64,000 bases of DNA. It comes from a bacterium (lineage in GTDB: Bacteria; Desulfobacterota; Binatia; DP-6). The notes beneath the pieces are model-generated. The model was given only the letters and a program-made list of their open reading frames with translations. It was not told the origin of the DNA and ran no database searches. The first letter of the stretch is position 1; every line of letters starts with the position of its first letter. Shown here piece by piece: positions 1 to 8,974 of the stretch. The DNA is taken from NCBI GenBank assembly GCA_026129405.1, contig JAHCID010000001.1, forward strand, positions 1,736,001-1,800,000. Direction: 5' to 3'. A program made the position numbers and the translations under genes.

Positions 1-15
1 GTCACCGGACAGACG

Positions 16-345
16 ATGCACCCGAATCCGCATGCGCGCCTCTACCTGCGCTCGATGGAGCGCGACGTCCCGCGGTCCACGGTCGAGACCGAGGCGATGC
101 GCCGCGCGACCCTGCGTGCGATGCAGGCGGTCGGCGTGGTGACGGGGACGCCGGAGATGTTCGGCGAATGGCGGGTCGCGACGGCGGCGGCCCTGGCGGG
201 GCTCGACGGGCCGCAGCGCGACGCGATCGAGATGCTGGCGCGGGAGTTCATGCGCATCCTCGACCAGCCGGTGGAGGCGCCGCCGCCGCGCGCGACGCCG
301 GCGACGCCGGCGCGCAGCTCGCGCGGCAGGAAGAGCAGGCCCTGA
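16..345 (+). CDS. hypothetical protein, possibly 5'-truncated
   Basis: I do not recognise this small protein (109 aa from the ATG at 16). The frame is open back to the window edge, so the true start may lie outside. The first 85 residues look helical, with many Arg, Met and Glu and a conserved-looking stretch around EMFGEWRVATAAALAGLDG. The last 25 residues are Pro/Ala/Arg-rich and probably disordered. It ends 4 nt before the pseudouridine synthase gene, so the two are probably co-transcribed. No signal peptide or membrane segment is visible. Confidence 0.55.
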   Translation: MHPNPHARLYLRSMERDVPRSTVETEAMRRATLRAMQAVGVVTGTPEMFGEWRVATAAALAGLDGPQRDAIEMLAREFMRILDQPVEAPPPRATPATPARSSRGRKSRP

Positions 346-349
346 CGCC

Positions 350-1267
350 GTGACGCCCGCGGGGGCGCGCCGGGTGGCCTTCACGGTGCGTGCGGTGGAG
401 GAGGGGCTCCGGCTCGATCAGGTGCTGGCGCTCCGCGTGCCGGGGCTCTCGCGCCGCCAGGCACGCGTGCTCCTCGACCTGGGCGGCGTCTTCGTCGACG
501 GCCGGCGCGTGCGCATCGCCGGCCGCGGCGTGCGCGCAGGGCAGGCGATCGTCGCGCACGTGGGCGGGGCGCTCGCGCGGGCCACCAAGGACGTGGGCCG
601 CGCCGCGCGGGCGCGCGACGAGGCGGCGCTGCCGCCGGTGCCGGTCGTGCATCAGGACATGGACGTGATCGTCGTCGACAAGCCGCCCGGCATCCTCTCG
701 GCACCGACGCCCGAGAGCGATCGCACGAACCTCGTGAGCCTGCTGTCCCGGCGCACGCAGCCGCCCGAGCCCGTGTTCCTCGTGCATCGCATCGATCGGC
801 CCACGAGCGGGCTCCTCGTCTTCGCGCGCTCGGCGCTGGCGAACCGTGCGCTCGGGGAGGCGTTCCGCACGCACGACGTGGAGCGCGAGTACGTCGCCGT
901 CGTGTGCGGCGCCGTCCCCGACGCGCTCGCGACGATCGACGCGCCGCTCGGCGGGCGGCGCGCGGTCACGCACCTCGCCGTCGCCGGGCGCCTCGGCACG
1001 GTGGCGACCGTGCTGCGTTGCCGCCTCGAGACCGGCCGCACGCACCAGATCCGACTCCACTGCCGCGGCGCCGGGCATCCCGTCCTCGGCGATGCGGACG
1101 TCGCCGTCGCGGGCGGGCCCGAGCCGCCGCGGCTGGCGCTGCACGCCGCGGTGCTCGGCTTCCGGCATCCGCGCAGCGGCGAGCCGCTGCGCTTCACGAG
1201 CCCGCTGCCGGCCGACCTCGCCGGCTGGCTCGAAGCTCTGCGTACGCGCGTCGCCGCGGGCGCGTGA
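350..1267 (+). CDS. RluA-family RNA pseudouridine synthase
   Basis: Predicted to isomerise uridine to pseudouridine in rRNA or tRNA in the cytoplasm. An S4-type RNA-binding domain (about residues 15-75, with LDQVLALRVPGLSRRQARVLL) precedes the catalytic domain. The catalytic Asp is D149 in the HRIDRPTSGLLVFA motif, and the ETGRTHQIRLH motif follows near residue 225. At 305 aa it is a normal length for RluA/RluC/RluD. It starts with GTG only 4 nt after the preceding small ORF. The RNA target cannot be told from sequence, so no Rlu letter is given. Confidence 0.93.
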   Translation: MTPAGARRVAFTVRAVEEGLRLDQVLALRVPGLSRRQARVLLDLGGVFVDGRRVRIAGRGVRAGQAIVAHVGGALARATKDVGRAARARDEAALPPVPVVHQDMDVIVVDKPPGILSAPTPESDRTNLVSLLSRRTQPPEPVFLVHRIDRPTSGLLVFARSALANRALGEAFRTHDVEREYVAVVCGAVPDALATIDAPLGGRRAVTHLAVAGRLGTVATVLRCRLETGRTHQIRLHCRGAGHPVLGDADVAVAGGPEPPRLALHAAVLGFRHPRSGEPLRFTSPLPADLAGWLEALRTRVAAGA

Positions 1268-1289
1268 CGCGGCCCGGCCGGCCCGCTCG

Positions 1290-2159
1290 TCAGGCGCCGA
1301 GGAACTCGAGCACGGCCGGGTTCACGATCTCGGCGCGCTCCTGGTGCACGAAGTGCCCGGCGCCCGGGACCTCGAGGACGCGCAGCCCGGCGGGGAAGCA
1401 CGCCTCCATGCCGGCCGCGATCTCACGGCCGATGCAGCCGTCGTCGGCGCCGTGTACGTAGAGCGCCGGCGGGGCGAGCGGGATGCCGCTCGCCGCGATC
1501 GCGCCGTCGAGCTGCGCGGGGTCGCCGAACGGCGGTCCCATCGTCTGGCGATAGTAGCCGAGGGCTGCGGCGGCCGTGCCCGGGCGGCGGAACGTCTCCT
1601 TCACGTGTGTCAGCCACGCGGACGGCGGCGTCCACCCGGGCGACCAGTCGCGGACGAGGCCGTCGATCATCGCGAAGTCGTCGTGCGCGAGCGCGCGTTC
1701 GGCGATGGGCTGCTGGAAGAAGAACATGTACCAGCTGCGCCGCTGCTGCGCGTAGTCGTCGCGCAGCGCCGCGAAGAAGCGCGGCCCGTACGGCACCGCC
1801 ATCGTGACCAGCCGGCGCACGCGCTGCGGCGCGAGTAGCGCGCCGAAGTAGGCGGCGACGGCCCCCCAGTCGTGCCCCATGACGATCGCGTCGTCGGCGC
1901 CGAGCGCCTCGACGAGCGCGCCGACGTCCTCCGCGAGCCCCATCGCGTCGTAGCGGCCGTCGCGCGGTGCGCTCGTCGGCCGGTAGCCGCGCATGTACGG
2001 CATGACGACGCGGAAGCCGGCGCCCACCAGCGCCGGCAGCTGCGCCTGCCAGCCCTGCGGCCCGTCGGGGAAGCCGTGCAGGCACAGGACGAGCGGGCCG
2101 TCTCCCTGCTCCCGCACCGCGAAGTCGACGTTCGGCGTGCGGATCGTGCGTTCGGTCAT
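1290..2159 (-). CDS. alpha/beta hydrolase, epoxide hydrolase-like
   Basis: A cytoplasmic alpha/beta-hydrolase of 289 aa. The oxyanion-hole motif HGFP is at 28-31. The nucleophile elbow GHDWGA at 95-100 carries Asp97, which is typical of epoxide hydrolases and haloalkane dehalogenases rather than Ser esterases. The catalytic His is H269 in GAGHF, and the VHGADD segment probably supplies the acid. The cap region MFFFQQPIAE and ALGYYRQTM resembles soluble epoxide hydrolases. Its start overlaps the stop of the upstream 4Fe-4S/SCP2 gene by 4 nt, so it is translationally coupled and should act on a related, probably lipid-like, substrate (inference). Confidence 0.88.
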   Translation of the reverse strand: MTERTIRTPNVDFAVREQGDGPLVLCLHGFPDGPQGWQAQLPALVGAGFRVVMPYMRGYRPTSAPRDGRYDAMGLAEDVGALVEALGADDAIVMGHDWGAVAAYFGALLAPQRVRRLVTMAVPYGPRFFAALRDDYAQQRRSWYMFFFQQPIAERALAHDDFAMIDGLVRDWSPGWTPPSAWLTHVKETFRRPGTAAAALGYYRQTMGPPFGDPAQLDGAIAASGIPLAPPALYVHGADDGCIGREIAAGMEACFPAGLRVLEVPGAGHFVHQERAEIVNPAVLEFLGA

Positions 2160-3712
2160 GCGGCGCTCCTAGCACGGCGGCGGCGCCAGGCCATCTTGAG
2201 CGCGAACGCGAGGCGCGCGAGCGGCCCCTCGCCCGGCTCGACGCCGAAGAGCGCCGGGAAGCGCAGGAAGAGCGCGCGGTCGCCGCGCAGGCGGATGCGT
2301 CCGGTGAGGAGGCCCCACACCGGGCTGCGCTCGCCGCGGTGGACGGCGAGCCAGAACGTCGCGGGCGCGCGCAGGGTCAGGTCGGGCGCCTCCGTCGCGC
2401 CCGGCCGCAGCTCGCAGCGGCGGTCGGCGATGCGCATCACCCAGTCGCCGCCGCCGGGGCCGGTGAGCACGAACTGCACCGTGGCGCGCAGGTCGCCGGC
2501 CTCCGACGGCCGGAAGTACTGCGGCATCCAGCGCATCATCGCGTCGACGTTCTGCGTGCGGATGCGACGCAGCGGCACCAGCCGGACGTTGCGCCAGGAG
2601 TCGCCGGCTCGATCGACGGGTGTGCGCCATCGTCCCGGCGGGATGCCGTAGCGTGCACGCGCGCCCGGCGTGTCGATGACGAAGCGCGCGTCCTCTTCGC
2701 CGCGCGTGTGCGTCAGCGGCTTCAGGGTCTCGTCGAGGTAGCGGCGGCGGACCTCCTTGTCGCCGTGGAACGCGGCCTCGATCTCGGCGGGACAGGTCGC
2801 GACGCAGTTGAAGCAGCGGTACTCGACGCGGAACGACAGCGCCTGCCAGAGCGCCGCGATCTCGTTGTCGGCCCAGCGGGCGCGAAACGCCTTCGGCGAG
2901 CGCTCGACGAGGTCGCCGACGAGATCGAGGAAGCCGGGGATCGAGTCGCGATAGGTGTGGTTGTAGCAGGCGAAGAAGTCGAAGGTGCCGTCGGGCTTGA
3001 TCGCCTCGGTGGGGCACGAGGCGACGCACAGGTTGCAGGTGAGGCACGGGTTCCAGCCGGTCGGCGCGTCGGCCCGGGGCCACTCGAGGTTGGTCAGCAC
3101 CGTGTCGAGGAGGCAGTAGGCGCCGAAGCGGCGGTGCAGGAAGTTGCGGCTCGTGCCGATGACGCCGAGGCCGGCGGCCTGCGCGACCAGCTTGTGGCTG
3201 AGCGGCCACAGCTTGTCGGCCCAGCGCTGGCTCACCTCCTGCGGCCAGCCGACCGTGGTCGTCACGCCCTCGCCGCCGAGCGAGCGGATGTAGCGCACGG
3301 CGTCGTGGCCCATGCGGAAGACGCGCTCCTCGCAGGCATAGAGCTCGTGGTTCGCCGTCGGCAGGTAGCGCGACTGCATGGCGGCGCGGTTCTCCTCGCC
3401 GACCAGACAGACGAGGGAGCGCGCGTGCGGGTAGACGTAGAGGATCTCGTCGCGCTCGTGGGCGATCGCCGGGTCGTCGATCGAGATCACGCCGACGTCG
3501 TCGGCGAAGGTCGCGACCCGAGCCTTGAAGGCGTCGAGCGGGACGGGCGCCGGCACGGCGCGGCCCGGCACGGGGTTCGGCGGCTGCGGGCGGTACGGCC
3601 AGCGCCACGCGGAGGGCGGCGGCACGCCGCTCGCCGGCATCGGCTTCGGGCGGCCGGGCGGCGGGAAGGGGAAGGGCCAGTCGGTGTGGGCGCGGCGCGG
3701 GGGTGCGGACAT
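2156..3712 (-). CDS. QueG/reductive dehalogenase-like 4Fe-4S protein fused to an SCP2 domain
   Basis: A 518-aa fusion. Residues about 60-215 resemble the cobalamin-binding part of epoxyqueuosine reductase and reductive dehalogenases (KLVAQAAGLGVIGTSRNFLH). A ferredoxin-like part follows, with C223-x2-C226-x2-C229-x3-C233 and then C300-x2-C303-x3-C307, enough for two iron-sulfur clusters; C249 may also contribute. The C-terminus (about 390-505) looks like an SCP2 sterol/lipid-carrier domain. No Tat signal is visible, so it is probably cytoplasmic and not a classical respiratory dehalogenase. A strong GAGGAGA ribosome site lies 8 nt before ATG. It sits between a TetR gene and an epoxide-hydrolase-like gene, suggesting TetR-controlled reduction of a hydrophobic compound (inference). 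Confidence 0.82.
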   Translation of the reverse strand: MSAPPRRAHTDWPFPFPPPGRPKPMPASGVPPPSAWRWPYRPQPPNPVPGRAVPAPVPLDAFKARVATFADDVGVISIDDPAIAHERDEILYVYPHARSLVCLVGEENRAAMQSRYLPTANHELYACEERVFRMGHDAVRYIRSLGGEGVTTTVGWPQEVSQRWADKLWPLSHKLVAQAAGLGVIGTSRNFLHRRFGAYCLLDTVLTNLEWPRADAPTGWNPCLTCNLCVASCPTEAIKPDGTFDFFACYNHTYRDSIPGFLDLVGDLVERSPKAFRARWADNEIAALWQALSFRVEYRCFNCVATCPAEIEAAFHGDKEVRRRYLDETLKPLTHTRGEEDARFVIDTPGARARYGIPPGRWRTPVDRAGDSWRNVRLVPLRRIRTQNVDAMMRWMPQYFRPSEAGDLRATVQFVLTGPGGGDWVMRIADRRCELRPGATEAPDLTLRAPATFWLAVHRGERSPVWGLLTGRIRLRGDRALFLRFPALFGVEPGEGPLARLAFALKMAWRRRRARSAA

Positions 3713-3727
3713 GGGCGGCGTCTCCTC

Positions 3728-3744
3728 GGTTTACACCGTCAACC
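3728..3744. promoter_or_regulatory. putative TetR operator in front of the 4Fe-4S/SCP2 gene
   Basis: An imperfect 17-nt palindrome, GGTTTACACCGTCAACC. It overlaps the tetR stop codon and abuts the GAGGAGA ribosome site of the next gene. It matches the site at 4387-4403 at 14 of 17 positions on the same strand. A bound repressor here would block an internal promoter or act as a roadblock. The operator role is inferred from symmetry, duplication and position. Confidence 0.6.
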
Positions 3745-4395
3745 TCGTGGGGTGGCGACGCGAGGCGACAGCCAGGCGACCGCGGCCTCGATGACCGCGT
3801 CGCGCACGGCGTCCGCCTGGCCGTCGGTGGTGAGCGGCGTCAGGCCGGCCACGGCCAGGGTCGCGGCGCCGTGGATCTGGGCCCACACGGCGGTGGTCGC
3901 GACGGTGAGGTCGAGGTCGGCGCGCAGCTCGCGGCGCGCCAGCCCGCGCTGGAGGACGTCGCGCACGAGCATCAGCGTGAACATCTCGCGCTGCACGGCT
4001 TCGCGGTGCGGCGCGCGGCCGGGCGGACCGTGGAACATCAGGTCGAAGTAGCCGCGGTGCTCGAGGGCGAAGCGGTGATAGCCGCGGCCGAGGGCGCGCA
4101 CCTGGTCGAGGGCGGGGCCGTCCGGGTCGTCCGGGCGCAGGTAGCCGGCGAGCAGCTGGTGGCCCTCGATGCGCAGGTGGTCGAGGACGTCGTCGATCGA
4201 GCGGAAGTGCAGGTAGAGCGCCGTCGCGCTGACCCCGACCGCGGCGGCGATCTTGCGGGCCGACAGGCCATCGGCCCCGTCGCGCTGCCAGAGGCGCCGG
4301 GCGGCGGCGAGGAGGGCGCTGCGCAGATCGCCGCGCCGCACCGTGCGCGCCCGGCGCGCGACCGCGACGGCCCGCCCACGCGTGGTGGTTGACAC
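3739..4395 (-). CDS. TetR-family transcriptional regulator
   Basis: A 218-aa TetR-like repressor. The N-terminal helix-turn-helix is clear (about 25-70: LRSALLAAARRLWQRDGADG, then ARKIAAAVGVSATALYLHFRS). The C-terminal helical domain would bind a ligand that cannot be predicted. The chosen GTG lies inside a palindrome that matches a second one at the 3' end of the gene, consistent with autorepression and control of the two downstream genes. An in-frame GTG at codon 19 could be an alternative start. It is the first gene of a probable three-gene operon on the minus strand. Confidence 0.9.
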   Translation of the reverse strand: MSTTTRGRAVAVARRARTVRRGDLRSALLAAARRLWQRDGADGLSARKIAAAVGVSATALYLHFRSIDDVLDHLRIEGHQLLAGYLRPDDPDGPALDQVRALGRGYHRFALEHRGYFDLMFHGPPGRAPHREAVQREMFTLMLVRDVLQRGLARRELRADLDLTVATTAVWAQIHGAATLAVAGLTPLTTDGQADAVRDAVIEAAVAWLSPRVATPRG

Positions 4396-4432
4396 CGTTC
4401 ACCTGGGTACGGGGTCGGCGCCGTGAGGTCAA
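4387..4432 (-). promoter_or_regulatory. tetR promoter with second operator copy
   Basis: On the minus strand, TTGACC (4432-4427) is followed after 17 nt by TACCCA (4409-4404), and the start codon lies 8 nt further on. The palindrome GGTTGACACCGTTCACC (4387-4403) covers the expected transcription start and the GTG codon. Its near copy is at 3728-3744. This suggests a leaderless, self-repressed tetR transcript (inference). Confidence 0.5.
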
Positions 4433-4450
4433 GCCCGGCGCCGCCGGCGG

Positions 4451-5398
4451 TCAGCGGCAGACGAAGCGGTTGCCGTTGTTCAGGTAGACGCAGCGCGGAC
4501 CGCGGTCGCCATGGGCGTTGAACCAGCCCTCGGCGCACTGCCCGTTGGCTGCGAAGGGCGGGGCGAGGACCAGGGTCACGACCACCGGCGCTTCGCGCGG
4601 TCCGGCGTAGGTGCCGCCGCGTCCGATGATCACGAAGCGGACGTCCACGGCGTCGCCCGGCCGGTAGCCGCGCTTCACCTTCAGGATGATGCGCTGGATG
4701 CCGTTCGTCGCGGCCGACGCGGTGCGGGCGCGATACGAGAAGACGGTGCCCTGGGGATTCACCTTCCACCCCGAGCGAACGAAGGGATCGAACGAGCCCG
4801 GCGGGATCAGGGCGTCGATCGCCGGGGTGCCGTGGCCGTCCTCGACGAGCAGCCGCAGGCCCGAGCGGATCGGGTCGATCGGGGGCTCGCCGGGAACCAG
4901 GGCGTTGCCCTTCAGGCGGATGGTGTCGTCGCCGACCGGCATGCCGAGCTTCGAGAACGACAGCTTGGGCTTCAGGATCGGGATGCCGCCCGGGTTGGTG
5001 CACGGGTCGCAGACGTCGCCCAGCCCGTCGGCGTCGCCGTCGGCGTTCGTCGGGTCGGGCGTCTCCGGACAGTGGTCGAAGGCGTCGCAGACGCCGTCCG
5101 CGTCGCGGTCCGGCAGGCGCACGTCGGCGGGGCAGAAGCCGCTCTGCCCGTCGCAGACCTCGGCGACGTCGCACGCGTCGGTTGCCGGGCGGCACTCGGT
5201 GCCCTTGGCGACGAGCCGACAGAGCGGGCTACAGCAGTCCCCGGGAAGATCGTTGCCGTCGTCGCATTCCTCGAGCAGCGGGTCGAGGATGCCGTCGCCG
5301 CAGATGAGGGCACGGGCGGGCGACGGCAGGACGATCAGGGCGAGGACGAGCAGCGAAGGAGCGAGGCCCGAACGACGGACGGCCGCGATGATGGACAA
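4451..5398 (-). CDS. secreted Cys-rich protein with thrombospondin-3 repeats
   Basis: A 315-aa exported protein starting with TTG. The signal peptide is about residues 1-30 (LLVLALIVLPSPARA). It is followed by a Cys-rich segment opening CGDGILDPLLEECDDGN, a disintegrin-like CRPATDACDVAEVCDG motif and one calcium-binding thrombospondin-3 block (DRDADGVCDAFDHCP and DADGLGDVCD). Residues about 140-285 form the beta-rich module shared with five other proteins in this window. The protein ends with further Cys residues (CAEGW, CVYLNNGNRFVCR). It is probably a periplasmic or surface protein. No catalytic motif was seen and the function is unknown. Confidence 0.8.
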   Translation of the reverse strand: MSIIAAVRRSGLAPSLLVLALIVLPSPARALICGDGILDPLLEECDDGNDLPGDCCSPLCRLVAKGTECRPATDACDVAEVCDGQSGFCPADVRLPDRDADGVCDAFDHCPETPDPTNADGDADGLGDVCDPCTNPGGIPILKPKLSFSKLGMPVGDDTIRLKGNALVPGEPPIDPIRSGLRLLVEDGHGTPAIDALIPPGSFDPFVRSGWKVNPQGTVFSYRARTASAATNGIQRIILKVKRGYRPGDAVDVRFVIIGRGGTYAGPREAPVVVTLVLAPPFAANGQCAEGWFNAHGDRGPRCVYLNNGNRFVCR

Positions 5399-5439
5399 GG
5401 TGACGTTCCCCCCCGGAAGTCAGCGTGTAGTGGGCTTGC

Positions 5440-5469
5440 CGGGTAGCCGGGGTCTCTCCTCGGTGTCAA
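5440..5469 (-). promoter_or_regulatory. putative promoter of the secreted TSP3 gene
   Basis: On the minus strand, a perfect TTGACA (5469-5464), an 18-nt spacer and TACCCG (5445-5440). The start codon at 5398 leaves a leader of about 35 nt. It matches the spacing and base pattern of other candidate promoters in this window. Confidence 0.45.
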
Positions 5470-5564
5470 GGCAAATGTTCGCACGACGCACGGAATCGTC
5501 TGCATGCTCCGACACCGGTCGCGTGGGCCGGGCGATCCGCGTTCGACTCGCGCACGCCTCCGCG

Positions 5565-5594
5565 TTGACCGCCGCGGCGGCCGCGCGCTAGGCG
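5565..5594 (+). promoter_or_regulatory. putative promoter of the molybdoenzyme gene
   Basis: TTGACC (5565-5570), an 18-nt spacer and TAGGCG (5589-5594), with the ATG only 6 nt further on at 5601. If real, the mRNA would be leaderless. The remaining 5399-5564 between the divergent genes shows no other recognisable element. Confidence 0.45.
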
Positions 5595-5600
5595 GAGCCG

Positions 5601-7783
5601 ATGCGTCCGCGTCGTTCCGGCGGCGGCTTCGCCGCGGTGCGCTACTCGCTGGCCCGGGCCCGGGCCGCCGGACTGGTCGCTACCGGACGCCGCCTGACGG
5701 CGCACAACGCCTGCAAGACCTGCGCGGTCGGCATGGGCGGCCAGCGCGGCGGCATGGTGAACGAGCACGGCGCGTTCCCGGAGGTCTGCAAGAAGTCGAT
5801 CCAGGCGCAGGCGGCGGACATGCAGCCGCCGATCCCGGAGACGTTCTTCCGCACGCACGACACGGCGGCGCTCGAGCGCCTGTCGTCGCGCGAGCTCGAG
5901 GCCGCGGGCCGCATCGGCTTCCCGCTCTGCCGCGAGCCCGGCGACACCCACTTCCGCCGCATCGGCTGGGACGACGCGCTCGCGCGCGCCGCCGCCGCGT
6001 TGCGCGCGACCACGCCCGCGCGCGTCTTCTTCTACGCCTCGGGCCGCAGCAGCAACGAGGCGGCCTTCCTGCTCCAGTGCTTCGCGCGCGCCTACGGCAC
6101 CAACAACGTCAACAACTGCTCCTACTACTGCCACCAGGCCTCCACGGTGGCGCTCGGCGCCGCCATCGGCAGCGGCACCGCGACCGTGACGCTCGACGAC
6201 CTCGAGCAGGCCGACCTCGCGCTGGTCGTGGGTGCGAACCCGGCCTCGAACCATCCGCGCCTGATCACGCAGCTGGTCGCGCTGCGGCGCCGCGGCGGCA
6301 GCGTCGTCGTCATCAACCCGTATCGCGAGGTCGGGCTGATGCGCTTCCGCGTCCCCTCCGACTGGCGCAGCATGCTGTTCGGCTCCGAGGTGAGCGACGT
6401 CTATCTGCAGCCCCACGTCGGCGCCGACGTGGCGCTGCTGGTCGCGCTCCTGCGCGGGGTGATCGACCGCGGCGCCGTCGACGCCGCGTTCGTGGCGGCG
6501 CACACCACCGGCTGGGACGCGGTGCGCGACGCGGCCCTCGCGGCCGACCCGCGGCGCTCGCCGCCGCGGCGGTGACGTCGCACCGGCGGAAGATCGCCGC
6601 CGCCGTCGCGCGCCTCGCCGCCGCCCGGCGCGGCATCGTCGCCTGGGCGATGGGCGTCACCCAGCACGCGCACGGCGTCGACAACGTGCACGCGCTCGTG
6701 AACCTCGCGCTGGCACGCGGCTGGGTGGGGCGGCCGGGCGCCGGGCTGCTGCCGATCCGCGGCCACTCGAACGTGCAGGGCGTCGGCTCGGTCGGCGTCG
6801 CGCCCGCGCTGAAGACGGCGTTCGCGCGCCGCCTCGCCGAGCTCTACGGCGTGCCCGTGCCGGCGACGCCGGGCATGCACACGCTGGCGAGCGTCGAAGC
6901 GGCGGCGGCGGCGGGCGGCGTCGACGTCGCGCTGTGCCTCGGCGGCAATCTGTTCGCCGCGTCGCCCGACCGCACGTTCACCGCCCGCGCCCTCCAGGCG
7001 ATCGGCACGACGATCTACGTGTCGACGAAGCTCAACGAGAGCCACGTCCACGGCCGCGGCCGCACGACGCTCGTCCTGCCCGCGCTGGCGCGCGACGAGG
7101 AGCGGCAGTGCACGACGCAGGAGAGCATGTTCAACTTCGTCCGCGTCTCCGACGGCGGCGCACCCGCGGCCTCCGACGAGATGCGCTCCGAGGTCGACAT
7201 CCTGGCGGGGCTCGCGCAGCGCGTGCTGCCGGCAGGCCCCGTCGACTTCGGCGCCTTCCGCGACCACGCCGCGCTGCGGGCGGCGATCGCGCGCGTCGTG
7301 CCGGGCTACGAGGCGATCGCCGAGGTCGACCGCACGCGGCGCGAGTTCGCCGTCGCCGGCCGCACCTTCCACACGCCGGCGTTCGCGACCCCCGACGGCC
7401 GGGCCCGCTTCGTCCCGACGCCGCCCTCGACGTTCGCGCCCGGCCCCGGCGAGTTCCGTCTGATGACCCTGCGCTCGGAGGGGCAGTTCAACACGGTCGT
7501 CTACGAGGACGCCGACGTCTACCGCGGCAACGAGCGGCGCGACGTCGTCATGATGAACGCCGCCGACGCCCGCCGCCTCGGCCTCGCGCGCGACGCTCGC
7601 GTACGGCTCGAGAACGCGACCGGTGCGATGGACGCGCTGGTGCGCGTCGCGCCGCTGCCGCCCGGCAACCTCGCGGTCTACTATCCCGAGGGCAACGTCC
7701 TCGTGCCGCGCACGATCGACGCGGCGTCGGCGACGCCCGTCTTCAAGTCGGTGGCCGTACGCCTGCGGCCGCTCGGCGCCTGA
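5601..7783 (+). pseudogene. YdeP/FdhF-like molybdopterin oxidoreductase, frameshifted
   Basis: Encodes an oxidoreductase of the formate-dehydrogenase-alpha-like YdeP family, normally about 750 aa. The first part (5601 to about 6548) has the CKTCAVGMGGQRGG segment, the NCSYYCHQAS active-site region and VVGANPASNHPRLITQL. The second part (about 6549-7783) continues in another frame with GIVAWAMGVTQHAHG, GHSNVQGVGSVG, ESMFNFVR, LRSEGQFNTVVYEDADVYRG and a molybdopterin-dinucleotide-binding C-terminus. One missing base in the CCC run near 6547-6549 would join them into about 727 aa. Both halves look well conserved, so this is a very recent mutation or a sequence error. A possible FAD-protein partner begins 10 nt downstream. 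Confidence 0.8.
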
Positions 7784-7792
7784 CACGTCGTC

Positions 7793-8925
7793 GTGCCGGC
7801 GTCGCGGCCGCGCGTGGTGCTGCTCGGGGCCGGGCATGCGCACCTGCCCGTTCTCGCGGCGCCGGTGCTCGCGCGGCGCGAGGTCGCGCTCGTCTGCGTG
7901 GCCCCGGGGCCGTTCCACTACTCCGGGCTCGCGACGGGGATGCTCGGCGGCGGCGCTCCGCTCGGCGCCGAGGCGGTCGACGTCGCGCCGCTCGTCGCGC
8001 GGCTCGGCGGCCGCCTCGTCAGCGGCGAGGCGGTGGCGATCGATCGCGCCGCGGGACGCGTCGTCCTCGCTGCCGGTCCGCCCCTACCGTTCGACCTGGT
8101 CTCGCTCGACGTCGGCAGCGTCGTGCCGGCGTCGGCCGTCGCGGGGGGCGAGCACGCCGCGGCCGTGAAGCCGCTGGCGATGCTCGGGCGTCTGCGGCGC
8201 GGGCTCGAGGCCCGGCTCGCGGCCGGGGCGGTACCGCGGGTGGCGATCGTGGGCGGAGGGCTTGCGGGCTGCGGGTCGCGGCGAACCTCGCGGCAACTCG
8301 CCCGCCGGCGCGGGCGGGCGGCGATCACGCTCGTCGCCCGCAGCGCGCGGCTCGCGCCGGCATCTTTGCCGGAGGGCGCGGCGCGCGCGCTCGCCGCGGT
8401 CCTCCGCGCGGGCCGGGGTCGAGGTCGGGTCGGCGGGCCGCGGCGGCCGTCGAGCCGGGTGCGCTGCACACGGCGGGCGGCCGCACGCTCGCCTGCGACG
8501 TCTGCGTCCTCGCCACCGGCCTGGTGCCGCCACCGCTCGCCGCCAGCACGAGCCTCCCGCTCGACGCGGACGGCGCGCTGGTGACCGACGCCTGCCTGCG
8601 CGCGCCCGCGGACGCGCGGGTGTTCGGTGCGGGGGACTGCATCGCGTTCGCCGGCAGCGCGCTGCCGCGCGTCGGCGTGTACGCCGTGCGGCAGGCGCCC
8701 GTGCTCGCGGCGAACCTCGCCGCCGCGCTCGACGGCCGTCCCCTGCGCCGCTTCCGGCCCCAGCGCCGTACGCTGCTCATCGTGAGCTGCGGCGACGGCA
8801 CCGGGCTGGCGCTGTGGGGCGGCCTGTGGTGGCACGGGCGGCTCGCGGCCGCGTGGAAGGCGCGCCTCGATCGGCGCTGGCTCGGGCGGCTGCGCGCGGC
8901 GGCGTCCGCGCCCGCTGCACCTTGA
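7793..8925 (+). pseudogene. NDH-2-like FAD/NAD(P) oxidoreductase, multiply frameshifted
   Basis: Resembles a pyridine-nucleotide-disulfide oxidoreductase of type-II NADH dehydrogenase type, about 370 aa. The FAD-binding start VVLLGAGHAHLPVL, the YSGLATGML segment and the second dinucleotide motif VAIVGGGLAG are in frame up to about 8270. The reading then switches frame about four times between 8270 and 8460 (pieces LRVAANLA, AITLVARSARLAPASLPEGAARALA, GVEVGS). It ends in one long frame with CDVCVLATGL, RVFGAGDCIAF and the C-terminal GLALWGGLWWHGRLAA. Clustered indels in one 200-nt stretch with intact flanks could be decay or local consensus error. It lies directly after the molybdoenzyme gene and is probably its operon partner. 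Confidence 0.7.
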
Positions 8926-8974
8926 TTCCCCACGAGCGACGTGCGACCCGGGACGACCGAGGAGGTGACGTTCG

